Assembly (NCBI GenBank): GCA_946479075.1
Contig: CAMLDT010000024.1
Coordinates: forward strand, 1 to 25,025
Reading direction: 5' to 3'
Source of the DNA: an uncultured Polaromonas sp.
GTDB lineage: Bacteria > Pseudomonadota > Gammaproteobacteria > Burkholderiales > Burkholderiaceae
Length of the DNA stretch: 25,025 nucleotides
Position numbers and translations under genes: made by a program. This document shows, one piece after another, positions 1 to 7,126 of this stretch (its first letter is position 1; the number at the start of each line of letters is the position of its first letter). The notes below the pieces were generated by a model that saw nothing but the letters and a program-made list of their open reading frames with translations, was not told the origin of the DNA and searched no databases.

Positions 1-445
1 GCTCGATGGCGCGCTGCGAGGCGTGGTTGAAGTTATCGGTGCGCCAGCCGACGACATTGCAGCCCAGCGCCTCGAAGGCATGCGTCAGTAGCAGCAACTT
101 GCAGGTGGTGTTGATGTGGGTGCGCTGGCAACGCGCGGCGTACCAGGTGTAGCCAATCTCGACCCTTTTCACCGCCGGCAGGATGTCGTGGTAGCTGCTG
201 CTGCCCAGCACGGTGCCGGTGGCCTGGTCGCGCACGGCGAAGGCAAAACGGTGGCCGGCTTCACGGGCTTTCAGCGCGTCTTCGATATAGACGCGGGTCT
301 GCTCCGGTTCAGGCACGGAAGTGATGCGCAGCTTCCAGAGTTCGCCATCCGCGGCTGCTGCGCGCAACCCGGCCTCATGGTCCAGGCCCAGGGGCACCAG
401 CTCGACACCACGGCCGGACAGGGTGACGGGTTGCACAAAACTCAT
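1..445 (-). CDS. GNAT-family N-acetyltransferase (3' part cut by window edge)
   Basis: The minus strand reads open from an ATG at 445 to the left edge (about 148 codons), so the C-terminus is missing. The protein begins MSFVQPVTLSGRGVELVPLG and later has EIGYTWYAARCQRTHINTTC, then LLLTHAFEALGCNVVGWRTD and NFNHASQRAIE. This is the layout of RimJ/RimL-type GNAT acetyltransferases, which transfer acetyl from acetyl-CoA to an amine; the substrate is unknown. The acetyl-CoA loop normally written QxxGxG/A is degenerate here (RCQRTHINT), as in many members of this branch. The ATG overlaps the stop of the upstream small membrane protein gene (ATGA), which indicates translational coupling in an operon with the MoxR ATPase. 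The family call is fairly secure; the role is unknown. Confidence 0.8.
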   Translation of the reverse strand, partial: MSFVQPVTLSGRGVELVPLGLDHEAGLRAAAADGELWKLRITSVPEPEQTRVYIEDALKAREAGHRFAFAVRDQATGTVLGSSSYHDILPAVKRVEIGYTWYAARCQRTHINTTCKLLLLTHAFEALGCNVVGWRTDNFNHASQRAIE

Positions 446-681
446 TTCTCGCTGCTCCGCTTTTTGGTCTGCGCACGGCGCCAGCGCCGCGCGACCTGCA
501 GGCCGAGGCCTCCGCCCAGGCCCACCAGCACGATGCCGCCGATGGCGGCGTTGCCGTAACCTGCGGCAAAGATGTCCAGGCCGGCCAGGCGGCCTATCCA
601 GAAGCCGACCAGCGCACCGCCCACAAACCCGACCGCATCGGACAGGCCTTCGATCAGCAGCTTGCGGGTGTCTTCGGCCAT
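442..681 (-). CDS. Small glycine-rich membrane protein, 79 aa, unknown function
   Basis: The 79-residue product starts MAEDTRKLLIEGLSDAVGFV. It has two likely membrane segments, about residues 17-36 (VGFVGGALVGFWIGRLAGLD) and 40-63 (AAGYGNAAIGGIVLVGLGGG), and a basic tail (RRWRRAQTKKRSSEK). The glycine spacing in the segments suggests tight helix packing. It begins 6 nt after the MoxR stop codon, and its own stop overlaps the acetyltransferase start by 4 nt, so the three genes read as one operon. Its Shine-Dalgarno sequence is weak, which fits coupling. I do not recognise the family. It could be a membrane partner of the ATPase, but only position supports that. Confidence 0.75.
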   Translation of the reverse strand: MAEDTRKLLIEGLSDAVGFVGGALVGFWIGRLAGLDIFAAGYGNAAIGGIVLVGLGGGLGLQVARRWRRAQTKKRSSEK

Positions 682-687
682 GCCTGT

Positions 688-1530
688 TTACCGGTTGTGG
701 CGCTGCATGAACACCAGCTTTTCAAACAGCGTGACGTCCTGCTCGTTCTTGAGCAAGGCGCCCACCAGCGGGGGCACGGCCACCTTGTCTTCCTTGCTTT
801 GCAGCGCTTCGAGCGGAATGTCCTCGGCCACCAGCAGCTTGAGCCAGTCCAGCAGTTCGGAGGTGGAGGGTTTCTTTTTCAGGCCGGGCAGGTTGCGCAC
901 GTCGTAAAAGGTTTTCATGGCTGCGGCCAGCAGCTCTTTCTTGAGCCCGGGGAAATGCACGTCCACGATCTGTTTCATGGTGTCGGCATCGGGGAACTTG
1001 ATGTAGTGGAAAAAGCAGCGGCGCAAAAAGGCGTCGGGCAGTTCTTTTTCGTTGTTGGACGTGATGAAAACCAGGGGCCGGTGTTTGGCGCGGATCAGTT
1101 CGCGGGTTTCGTAGCAGTAAAACTCCATGCGGTCGATTTCGCGCAGCAAATCGTTCGGGAACTCGATGTCGGCCTTGTCGATTTCGTCAATCAGCAGCGC
1201 CACCGGCTCGTCGGACGTGAAGGCCTGCCAGAGCACACCCTTGATGATGTAGTTGTGGATGTCCTTGACCTTTTCGTCGCCGAGCTGCGAGTCGCGCAGG
1301 CGCGACACCGCGTCGTATTCATACAGGCCCTGTTGCGCCTTGGTGGTGGACTTGATGTGCCATTGCAACAGCGGCAGTTTCAGCGCTTCGGCCACCTCCT
1401 CGGCCAGCATGGTCTTGCCGGTGCCGGGTTCCCCCTTGACCAGCAGCGGCTTTTTCAGGGTGGCGGAGGCATTGACGGCCAACATCAGGTCCTGGGTCGC
1501 AACGTAGTTTTTGGAGCCTTGAAATTTCAT
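688..1530 (-). CDS. MoxR-family AAA+ ATPase
   Basis: This 280-residue AAA+ ATPase has Walker A GEPGTGKT at residues 33-40, Walker B LLIDE at 112-116, a sensor-1 stretch FITSNNEKELPDAF near 155-168 and arginines LRRC just after. These are the marks of the MoxR/CoxD-like branch, whose members act as chaperone-like ATPases that mature metalloenzymes or other complexes, usually with a von Willebrand factor A partner. The reading frame stays open upstream to 1800, but the ATG at 1530 (MKFQGSKNYVATQDL) is where family similarity begins, and the upstream part overlaps the promoter and start of the divergent cytochrome gene. No VWA partner lies next to it downstream; a small membrane protein and an acetyltransferase follow instead. 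Confidence 0.9.
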   Translation of the reverse strand: MKFQGSKNYVATQDLMLAVNASATLKKPLLVKGEPGTGKTMLAEEVAEALKLPLLQWHIKSTTKAQQGLYEYDAVSRLRDSQLGDEKVKDIHNYIIKGVLWQAFTSDEPVALLIDEIDKADIEFPNDLLREIDRMEFYCYETRELIRAKHRPLVFITSNNEKELPDAFLRRCFFHYIKFPDADTMKQIVDVHFPGLKKELLAAAMKTFYDVRNLPGLKKKPSTSELLDWLKLLVAEDIPLEALQSKEDKVAVPPLVGALLKNEQDVTLFEKLVFMQRHNR

Positions 1531-1611
1531 GGTGGTCAGCAGCGGTAAAGGGGAAGACGGGTGAATGTGCGCGGATTCAGCCGGGGCGGGCGGCGGCCCG
1601 GCAGGGGCAGA

Positions 1612-1617
1612 TATAAT
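1612..1617 (+). promoter_or_regulatory. Likely -10 box of the cytochrome c4 gene
   Basis: A perfect TATAAT lies 47 nt before the ATG of the cytochrome gene, in the gap between it and the divergent MoxR gene. The region at the expected -35 spacing is GC-rich and has no TTGACA-like hexamer, so the promoter may be activator-dependent or the -35 simply weak. Inferred from sequence only. Confidence 0.4.
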
Positions 1618-1663
1618 CGACGGCTGTTGATATAACGAATCCCACCTGAATTGTGCGCGAAAA

Positions 1664-2329
1664 ATGACCAAGCTGTTCACCACGATCTTCGCTCTTGCTG
1701 TCTCACTTGCGACCGCTGCAGCCCACGCCCAGGACATCAAGGGTGATGTCAAAGCCGGCGAGACCAAAAACGCCATGTGTATTGGCTGCCACGGCATCAA
1801 GGGTTACCAGGCGAGCTTCCCCGAGGTGTACAAGGTGCCCATGATTTCCGGCCAGAGCGGAAAATACATTGCAGCCGCGCTGCACGCCTACCAAAAAGGC
1901 GAACGCAAACACCCAACCATGCGCGGCATCGCCGAGTCGCTGAACGACCAGGACATCGCGGACCTGGCTGCCTACTATGAGCACCACGGCATGACCGAAG
2001 GTGCCGCACCCGCCAGCCGCACCGCGAAGACGCCAAGCCCGGCGGTGGCTGCCCTGCTGGCGAAGGCCAATTGCGCCTCCTGCCACGGCGCTGATTTTTC
2101 AAAGCCCATCGATCCGAGCTACCCCAAACTCGCCGGCCAGCATGCGGACTACCTGTTTGTGGCCCTCAAGTCCTACAAGATGGAAAACAACCCCAAGGTG
2201 GGCCGCGGCAACGCCATCATGGCCGGCATGGCCAAGCAATACACCAATGCCGAACTCAAGCAACTGGCGGGCTACCTGTCGTCCCTGGAAGGTGACCTGA
2301 AAGTGATTCCGCAGAGCCGGTTCCGTTAA
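1664..2329 (+). CDS. Periplasmic di-haem cytochrome c4
   Basis: The 221-residue protein starts with a Sec signal peptide (residues 1-22, ending AAAHA before Q). Two c-type haem motifs follow: CIGCH at 39-43 and CASCH at 137-141. Likely axial methionines are M86 (in PTMRG) and M186 or M189 (in NAIMAGMA). Two similar domains joined by an Ala/Pro-rich linker (about 112-127) are typical of cytochrome c4, a periplasmic electron carrier that feeds terminal oxidases such as cbb3. The length matches the family. It is a single gene with its own likely promoter and a strong terminator directly downstream. No clear Shine-Dalgarno precedes the ATG (GCGCGAAAA), but the signal peptide fixes the start. Confidence 0.93.
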   Translation: MTKLFTTIFALAVSLATAAAHAQDIKGDVKAGETKNAMCIGCHGIKGYQASFPEVYKVPMISGQSGKYIAAALHAYQKGERKHPTMRGIAESLNDQDIADLAAYYEHHGMTEGAAPASRTAKTPSPAVAALLAKANCASCHGADFSKPIDPSYPKLAGQHADYLFVALKSYKMENNPKVGRGNAIMAGMAKQYTNAELKQLAGYLSSLEGDLKVIPQSRFR

Positions 2330-2352
2330 GCCGCTGCGCTCCGGAAAGTAAA

Positions 2353-2377
2353 CAAAGCCCCGCTCTGCGGGGCTTTG
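2353..2377 (+). terminator. Rho-independent terminator after cytochrome c4
   Basis: A perfect 11-bp stem, CAAAGCCCCGC with GCGGGGCTTTG, closes a 3-nt TCT loop, 23 nt after the stop codon. The descending arm ends in CTTTG followed by TCTTTGTG, giving a partial U-rich tract. It may also serve the convergent DUF1841 gene, which ends at 2423. Confidence 0.85.
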
Positions 2378-2422
2378 TCTTTGTGAAGCCATTTGTTGCC
2401 GCGTGCCGCTGCGACCTTGTGG

Positions 2423-2857
2423 CTAATCTCTTGTGGCGTGGCGCTGCACGCAGGCGATGTAGGCGTCGCCGTCCGGCGGCCGTCCCGAGCGCTGGCTTTC
2501 CCAGACCATCTGGCCCAGGCAGTCCATGGCTTCGTGGTGGGCGTCGTGCAGCGAGTTGCGCCGCGCTGCCAGCAGTTCCACCGCCTGGCGGATGCCGCGT
2601 GGCTGGTCGATGGAGCACTGCTCGCTGATCGACAGGTGCATGGACAGGTGCAGAAACGGGTTGGTCTTGCCGTCCTCCACCTCGTAGATTTTTGCCAGCG
2701 CGGCATCCGTGTCGGCAAAGTCGGCGTGGTATTCCGGGTGCTCCTCCAGCCACTGGCTTGCTATGGTTTCGATAGCTTCCAGCGGTTGATTGGCGCGGGT
2801 CTTGGCGTAAACGGAGCAGAAAAACCGGCGGACGTCGGCTTGCGAGGGCGTGAACAT
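2423..2857 (-). CDS. DUF1841 family protein
   Basis: The 144-residue cytoplasmic protein carries the family signature NPFLHLSMHLSISEQ near the middle, preceded by WLEEHPEYH and followed by QPRGIRQAVELL, H-rich AHHEAMDCLGQMVWESQR and PPDGDAYIACV. This matches DUF1841, a beta/gamma-proteobacterial family of about 140-150 residues with no established function. The conserved His residues could bind metal, but that is a guess. It is convergent with the cytochrome c4 gene and appears monocistronic. No strong Shine-Dalgarno is visible before the ATG at 2857. Confidence 0.88.
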   Translation of the reverse strand: MFTPSQADVRRFFCSVYAKTRANQPLEAIETIASQWLEEHPEYHADFADTDAALAKIYEVEDGKTNPFLHLSMHLSISEQCSIDQPRGIRQAVELLAARRNSLHDAHHEAMDCLGQMVWESQRSGRPPDGDAYIACVQRHATRD

Positions 2858-3036
2858 GGTGGAAGGTTAGCACGCGCTCCGTTTTCGTGACCCTGTGGCA
2901 TTTCAAACACGCAAAAACCGTCAGGCGGTCATGTCCTACGCGCCGGCATTGGCTGCGGCTTTAAATTCCTCCCACGGCAGCGTGATACCGGCAAGCGCGC
3001 CGCGCATCAACAAACATATCCGGCGAGGAGAACTCC

Positions 3037-3258
3037 ATGAACGCAATGAGAATCACGGGCATTGTCCTGATCGTGCTTGGCCTGGCCGGCTTTTTCACCG
3101 GCGGCTTCAGCTTCACCAAAGACAGCTCCAAAGCCAAGGTGGGCCCGCTCGAACTGGTCGTGAAGGAAAAGGAAACCGTCAACTTCCCGCAGTGGCTGAG
3201 CATTGGGGCCGTGGTGCTGGGCGCCGTGGTCCTCGTCATGGGGTCCCGCAAGTCCTGA
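3037..3258 (+). CDS. DUF3185-like small membrane protein, 73 aa
   Basis: A 73-residue protein with two membrane helices (about residues 5-24, and 50-68 SIGAVVLGAVVLVMG) flanking a polar loop with SFTKDSSKAKVGPLELVVKE. This pattern resembles the DUF3185 family of small inner-membrane proteins of unknown function. A good Shine-Dalgarno (GAGGAGA at about 3025-3031) sits 5 nt before the ATG at 3037; a second ATG at 3046 is less well placed. The gene stands alone between two minus-strand genes. The family assignment is from pattern recognition and only moderately certain. Confidence 0.75.
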   Translation: MNAMRITGIVLIVLGLAGFFTGGFSFTKDSSKAKVGPLELVVKEKETVNFPQWLSIGAVVLGAVVLVMGSRKS

Positions 3259-3276
3259 ACACGTCGGGTGACGCCT

Positions 3277-3292
3277 CGCACCTCCGGGTGCG
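3277..3292. terminator. Possible bidirectional hairpin terminator
   Basis: CGCACC and GGTGCG form a 6-bp stem around a TCCG tetraloop, placed between the stop codons of two convergent genes (the DUF3185-like gene and the IclR regulator). There is no T tract, so it may be a weak terminator or only an mRNA 3'-end stabiliser. Confidence 0.35.
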
Positions 3293-3296
3293 TGGT

Positions 3297-4112
3297 TCAG
3301 TTGGCCTGAACCGCCAGTAGCCGCGAAATCGTTTGTGCAGCGTTCAGCAGCGGCTGCAGCATGCTGTCCTGCATCGCCCTGGCGCTGGTGCGGTTGGCCT
3401 GGCCGCTGATATTGAGGGCGGCCACGGTGCGTCCGGCCCGGTCATAAATCGGCGCCGCCATGGACACCAGACCTTCTTCGAGTTCCTGATTGACCAGGCA
3501 CCAGCCCTGCTTGCGGGTCTGCGCGAGTTTTTGGCGCAGGGCGTCAAGGTCCGTCACGGTGTGCCGCGTCAGGGCTTCAGGCTGTGACGCTTTCAAGCAA
3601 GCCATGGCCTCTTCGTCGGGCAACGCGGCCAGCAGCACGCGGCCCATGGAGGTGCAATAGGCCGGCAGGCGCGAGCCCACGCCCAGCGTGATGCTCATGA
3701 TCTTGTGGGTGGAGACACGCAACACATAAACAATGTCCGTGCCGTCCAGCACTGCCGCCGAGCACGATTCCCTGACTTCCTCGACCAGGCCTTCCATCAC
3801 CGGCTCGGCCAGGTTCCATATCGGCATGGACGAGAGATAGGCAAAGCCGAGATCCAGGATGCGGGGCGTGAGCGAGAAATGTTTGCCGTCGCTGTCCACA
3901 TAACCCAGGGTTTGCAGCGTGAGCAGAATGCGCCGCGCGCCGGCGCGGGTGAGGCCGCTGCGGGCGGCGACCTCACTCAAGGTCTGGCGCGGTGATTGGG
4001 CGCTGAAGGAGCGGATCACTTCCAGCCCGCGCGCAAAGGACTGCACATAGCTGTCCCCGGGCGCCGGGCCGGGCTGGCGGTGGGTACTCAGGGGCGATGC
4101 CGCAATTGCCAT
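3297..4112 (-). CDS. pcaR: IclR-family regulator, PcaR/PcaU/PobR type
   Basis: A 271-residue regulator with an N-terminal winged helix-turn-helix (LSEVAARSGLTRAGARRILL then TLQTLGYV) and a C-terminal IclR effector domain. The opening SYVQSFARGLEVIRSFS and the segment SLTPRILDLGFAYLSSM are typical of the PcaR/PcaU/PobR subfamily, which senses beta-ketoadipate, protocatechuate or 4-hydroxybenzoate. It is divergent from pcaIJ, the classical arrangement, so it most likely controls that operon and itself. Start choice: ATG at 4112 has an AGGAG about 12 nt upstream; a TTG at 4121 (three residues longer) has the same AGGAG only about 3 nt upstream. I chose the ATG, with low certainty over those three residues. 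Confidence 0.9.
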   Translation of the reverse strand: MAIAASPLSTHRQPGPAPGDSYVQSFARGLEVIRSFSAQSPRQTLSEVAARSGLTRAGARRILLTLQTLGYVDSDGKHFSLTPRILDLGFAYLSSMPIWNLAEPVMEGLVEEVRESCSAAVLDGTDIVYVLRVSTHKIMSITLGVGSRLPAYCTSMGRVLLAALPDEEAMACLKASQPEALTRHTVTDLDALRQKLAQTRKQGWCLVNQELEEGLVSMAAPIYDRAGRTVAALNISGQANRTSARAMQDSMLQPLLNAAQTISRLLAVQAN

Positions 4113-4136
4113 GGGGGACAAATTCTCCTAAAATTC

Positions 4137-4142
4137 ATTATA
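4137..4142 (-). promoter_or_regulatory. Likely -10 box of pcaR
   Basis: Read on the minus strand this is a perfect TATAAT, 25 nt upstream of the ATG chosen for pcaR (5'-GTATAATGAA). It directly abuts the inverted repeat proposed as the regulator's operator, so binding there would block it, which fits autorepression. Confidence 0.5.
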
Positions 4143-4143
4143 C

Positions 4144-4170
4144 GAACATTTGTTCTACATAAGAACAAAT
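4144..4170. promoter_or_regulatory. Operator-like repeats between pcaR and pcaI
   Basis: The divergent gap holds a perfect 9-bp inverted repeat, ATTTGTTCT (4148-4156) and AGAACAAAT (4162-4170), separated by ACATA. A further GAAC at 4144-4147 forms a second dyad with GTTC (GAACATTTGTTC, 4144-4155). A three-element cluster of related half sites is how PcaU/PobR-type IclR operators are built. That this is the binding site is inferred from the family and its position. Confidence 0.65.
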
Positions 4171-4207
4171 TCAGTGATCCCCTGTTCCCGCCTGGAGACA
4201 AGCATTC

Positions 4208-4924
4208 ATGATCAACAAGATAGCGGCCTCGGTGGCTGACGCGCTCGCTGGGGTCAAGGACGGGTCCACCGTCCTGATCGGCGGCTTCGGCACCGCCGGC
4301 ATCCCCAACGAACTGATAGACGGCCTGATCGAACAGGGCGCGAAAGACCTCACCGTGGTCAACAACAACGCCGGCAACGGCGACACGGGCCTGGCGGCGC
4401 TGCTCAAGACCGGCCGCGTGCGCAAGGTCATCTGCAGCTTTCCGCGGCAGGCCGACAGCCATGTGTTTGATGCGCTGTATCGCTCCGGCAAGCTGGAACT
4501 CGAACTGGTGCCCCAGGGCAACCTGGCCGAACGCATACGTGCTGCGGGCGCGGGCATTGGTGCCTTTTTCTCGCCCACGGGTTACGGCACCGAGATGGCC
4601 AAAAACAATGACGGCACGCTCAAGGAAACCCGCGAGATCAACGGCAAGGGCTATGTGCTGGAAATGCCCATCCATGGCGACGTGGCGCTGATCAAGGCCG
4701 AGCGCGGTGACCGCTGGGGCAACCTGATGTACCGCAAGGCAGCGCGCAACTTCGGCCCGGTCATGGCGACTGCCGCCAAACTCACCGTGGCCACCGTGCA
4801 CGAGATTGCCGAACTCGGAGCGATGGATCCGGAACACATCATCACCCCCGGTATCTACGTCCACAAAATTGTGAAGATAGCCCGCGTCGCCACCCAGGCG
4901 GGCGGCTTCCAGAAGGCGGCCTGA
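4208..4924 (+). CDS. pcaI: 3-oxoadipate CoA-transferase subunit A
   Basis: The 238-residue subunit begins MINKIAASVADALAGVKDGS and has the glycine-rich LIGGFGTAGIPNELIDGL, typical of family I CoA-transferase alpha subunits. Further family blocks are NNAGNGDTGLAALL, SFPRQADSHVF and GTEMAKNNDG. With PcaJ it moves CoA from succinyl-CoA to 3-oxoadipate in the cytoplasm (EC 2.8.3.6), the penultimate step of the beta-ketoadipate pathway. GGAGAC lies shortly before the ATG. The gene is divergent from the PcaR-type regulator and is followed 1 nt after its stop by pcaJ. Related 3-oxoacid CoA-transferases are similar, but the divergent PcaR and adjacent PcaF support the 3-oxoadipate role. Confidence 0.93.
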   Translation: MINKIAASVADALAGVKDGSTVLIGGFGTAGIPNELIDGLIEQGAKDLTVVNNNAGNGDTGLAALLKTGRVRKVICSFPRQADSHVFDALYRSGKLELELVPQGNLAERIRAAGAGIGAFFSPTGYGTEMAKNNDGTLKETREINGKGYVLEMPIHGDVALIKAERGDRWGNLMYRKAARNFGPVMATAAKLTVATVHEIAELGAMDPEHIITPGIYVHKIVKIARVATQAGGFQKAA

Positions 4925-4925
4925 C

Positions 4926-5567
4926 ATGACTTACCAAAAACGGACCAAGGACCAGCTCGCCGCCCGCGTCGCCCAGGACATTCCGGAGGGCGCCATCGTC
5001 AACCTCGGCATCGGCATGCCGACGCAGGTGGCCAACCACATCCCGTCCACGCGCGAGGTGCTGCTGCATAGCGAAAACGGCATCCTGGGTATGGGCCCGG
5101 CGCCCGCTGAAGGCGATGAAGACTACGACCTGATCAATGCCGGCAAGCAGCCCGTGACCCTGCTCCAGGGCGGCGCGTTTTTCCACCATGCCGACAGCTT
5201 CGGCATGATGCGCGGCGGTCACCTCGACATCTGCGTGCTGGGCGCTTTCCAGGTGTCTGCCACGGGCGACCTGGCCAACTGGAGCACCGGTGAGCCGGGG
5301 GCGATTCCTGCGGTCGGCGGTGCCATGGATCTGGCGATAGGCGCCCGGCAGACCTGGGTCATGATGGACCTGCTGACCAAAAAGGGCGAGAGCAAGGTCG
5401 TCGAGTCCTGCAGCTACCCGCTGACCGGCGTTGGCTGCGTCAAACGCATTTATTCCGACCTGGCGACGCTGGAATGCACGCCGCGGGGTCTCAAGTTGAT
5501 TGATAAAGTCGAAGGCTTGACACACGACGAGCTGGAAAAGCTGCTTGGGCTGCCGATCCAGAAGTAA
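4926..5567 (+). CDS. pcaJ: 3-oxoadipate CoA-transferase subunit B
   Basis: The 213-residue beta subunit has the catalytic motif SENGILGMGP, with E50 as the glutamate that forms the glutamyl-CoA thioester in this family. Other family blocks are NLGIGMPTQVANHIP and GGHLDICVLGAFQVS. The length is normal. It starts one base after the pcaI stop (TGA-C-ATG), so the two subunits are translated together. A 76-bp dispersed inverted repeat separates it from pcaF. Confidence 0.94.
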   Translation: MTYQKRTKDQLAARVAQDIPEGAIVNLGIGMPTQVANHIPSTREVLLHSENGILGMGPAPAEGDEDYDLINAGKQPVTLLQGGAFFHHADSFGMMRGGHLDICVLGAFQVSATGDLANWSTGEPGAIPAVGGAMDLAIGARQTWVMMDLLTKKGESKVVESCSYPLTGVGCVKRIYSDLATLECTPRGLKLIDKVEGLTHDELEKLLGLPIQK

Positions 5568-5577
5568 CTTCACCTAT

Positions 5578-5653
5578 CCGTTCGGGCTGAGCCTGTCGAA
5601 GCCTTTTCCACCCCCCTTTCGCGAAAGCACTTCGACAGGCTCAGTGCGAACGG
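5578..5653. repeat. Dispersed inverted repeat, copy A (between pcaJ and pcaF)
   Basis: Left arm 5578-5601 (starts CCGTTCGGGCTGAG) and right arm 5630-5653 (CTTCGACAGGCTCAG then TGCGAACGG) pair over 22 of 24 positions. Inside the loop is a perfect 12-bp palindrome, CTTTCGCGAAAG (5616-5627). Related copies occur at 7013-7083, 9738-9835 and 16285-16353. It resembles REP-type elements frequent in Comamonadaceae. It lies inside what would otherwise be a pcaIJF operon and ends 15 nt before the pcaF start. Confidence 0.85.
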
Positions 5654-5668
5654 AGACAGAGAACCACC

Positions 5669-6874
5669 ATGACTACACAAGCTTTTATCTGCGATGCCAT
5701 CCGTACCCCTTTCGGCCGTTACGGCGGCGCGCTCAGCAGCGTGCGCACCGACGACCTGGCCGCCGTGCCCATGAAAGCGCTGATGGCGCGCAACCCGAAT
5801 GTGGACTGGATGGCCGTGACCGACGTGATCTACGGCTGCGTCAACCAGGCCGGTGAAGACAACCGCAACGTGGCGCACATGGCGACCCTGCTGGCCGGCC
5901 TGCCGCTGGAGTTGCCCGGCACCACGCTGAACCGCCTGTGCGGCTCCGGCATGGACGCTGTGGGCACGGCCGCGCGTGCGATCAAGGCCGGTGAAGCCCG
6001 CATGATGATTGCCGGTGGCGTCGAGAGCATGAGCCGCGCGCCGTTTGTGATGGGCAAGGCCGAAACTGCCTTCAGCCGCGCTGCGCAGATGTACGACACC
6101 ACCATCGGCTGGCGCTTTGTCAACAAACTGATGAAAGAGAAATACGGCACCGACGCCATGCCCGAGACGGCAGAAAACGTTGCCGCCGACTACAAGATCA
6201 GCCGCGAAGACCAGGACAAGATGGCGCTGGCGTCCCAGCTGAAGGCGGTTGCCGCGCAGAAGTCCGGTTTCTTCGACGCCGAGATCACACCCGTCACCAT
6301 CCCGCAGAAAAAAGGCGACGCGGTGGTGGTCAGCAAGGACGAACACCCGCGCGAAACCTCGATGGAAGCACTGGCCAAACTCAAGGGCGCGGTGCGCCCG
6401 GACGGCAGCGTGACGGCCGGCAATGCCTCCGGCGTGAACGACGGGGCCTGCGCGCTGTTGATCGCCAATGAAGAAGCCGCCAAACAGAACGGCCTCACAC
6501 CGCGCGCGCGCATCGTCGGCATGGCCACGGCCGGTGTGCCGCCGCGCATCATGGGCATCGGCCCGGCGCCGGCGACCGAAAAAGTGCTGGCACTGACCGG
6601 CCTGGGCCTGGCGCAGATGGATGTGATCGAACTCAACGAGGCCTTCGCCGCGCAGGGCCTGGCGGTGCTGCGCCTGCTGGGCTTGCAGGACGACGACGCC
6701 CGCGTCAACCCGAACGGCGGCGCGATTGCGCTGGGCCACCCGCTGGGCGCCTCCGGTGCACGCCTGATCACCACAGCGGTGAACCAGTTGCACCGCACCG
6801 GCGGCCGCTACGCGCTGTGCACCATGTGCATCGGTGTGGGGCAGGGCATTGCGGTGGTGCTGGAACGGGTGTGA
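5669..6874 (+). CDS. pcaF: 3-oxoadipyl-CoA thiolase
   Basis: A 401-residue thiolase with nucleophile C91 in NRLCGSGMDAV, H357 in GHPLGASGAR and C387 in CTMCIGVGQG: the complete Cys-His-Cys triad. The N-terminus FICDAIRTPFGRYGG and the 400-residue length are typical of PcaF/PaaJ thiolases, which split 3-oxoadipyl-CoA into succinyl-CoA and acetyl-CoA (EC 2.3.1.174). Its place right after pcaIJ supports PcaF over a general acetyl-CoA acetyltransferase. The only Shine-Dalgarno candidate, GGAGA at 5652-5656, begins at the last bases of the upstream repeat and is about 12 nt from the ATG. Confidence 0.94.
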   Translation: MTTQAFICDAIRTPFGRYGGALSSVRTDDLAAVPMKALMARNPNVDWMAVTDVIYGCVNQAGEDNRNVAHMATLLAGLPLELPGTTLNRLCGSGMDAVGTAARAIKAGEARMMIAGGVESMSRAPFVMGKAETAFSRAAQMYDTTIGWRFVNKLMKEKYGTDAMPETAENVAADYKISREDQDKMALASQLKAVAAQKSGFFDAEITPVTIPQKKGDAVVVSKDEHPRETSMEALAKLKGAVRPDGSVTAGNASGVNDGACALLIANEEAAKQNGLTPRARIVGMATAGVPPRIMGIGPAPATEKVLALTGLGLAQMDVIELNEAFAAQGLAVLRLLGLQDDDARVNPNGGAIALGHPLGASGARLITTAVNQLHRTGGRYALCTMCIGVGQGIAVVLERV

Positions 6875-6901
6875 ATGGGCCTCGCCTGTTCCGGCTTGAT
6901 G

Positions 6902-6962
6902 GTCAAAACAGGCTGTATACCCCGTCCTGCTTGCATACGGCGCTACTAGAACAATAGCAAAT
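6902..6962 (-). repeat. Comamonadaceae-type intergenic repeat
   Basis: In the 252-nt gap between pcaF and the GST gene, the minus strand reads ATTTGCTATTGTTCTAGTAG followed by CGCCGTATGCAAGCAGGACG. This is a pattern I recognise as a recurrent non-coding repeat in Comamonadaceae. It contains an imperfect hairpin with GCTA/TAGC ends. No gene is seen in the gap; the rest of it is a copy of the other dispersed repeat (7013-7083). Confidence 0.45.
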
Positions 6963-7012
6963 GGCGGCGCAGGTGCTTCGTGCAGTGAAAGCCAAATACG
7001 TGGCAGCCACCA

Positions 7013-7083
7013 CCGTTCGCCCTGAGCTTGTCGAAGGGTTTGTCAGCGAGCTAAAACGGCTTCGACAGGCTCAGCCCGAACGG
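7013..7083. repeat. Dispersed inverted repeat, copy B
   Basis: Left arm 7013-7036 (CCGTTCGCCCTGAG, CTTGTCGAAG) and right arm 7060-7083 (CTTCGACAGGCTCAG, CCCGAACGG) form a 24-bp imperfect inverted repeat around a 23-nt loop. It lies between convergent pcaF and the GST gene, where a strong hairpin could also act as a transcript end. Confidence 0.85.
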
Positions 7084-7126
7084 ATGGTGTCTTCGATGGC
7101 TTGACTGAACGGCGGTGCCGCTACAG

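Noticed and set aside
688..1800. Extended MoxR frame of 370 residues
   Set aside because: The extra 90 residues lie across the cytochrome promoter and start and lack family similarity; the ATG at 1530 fits the MoxR N-terminus.
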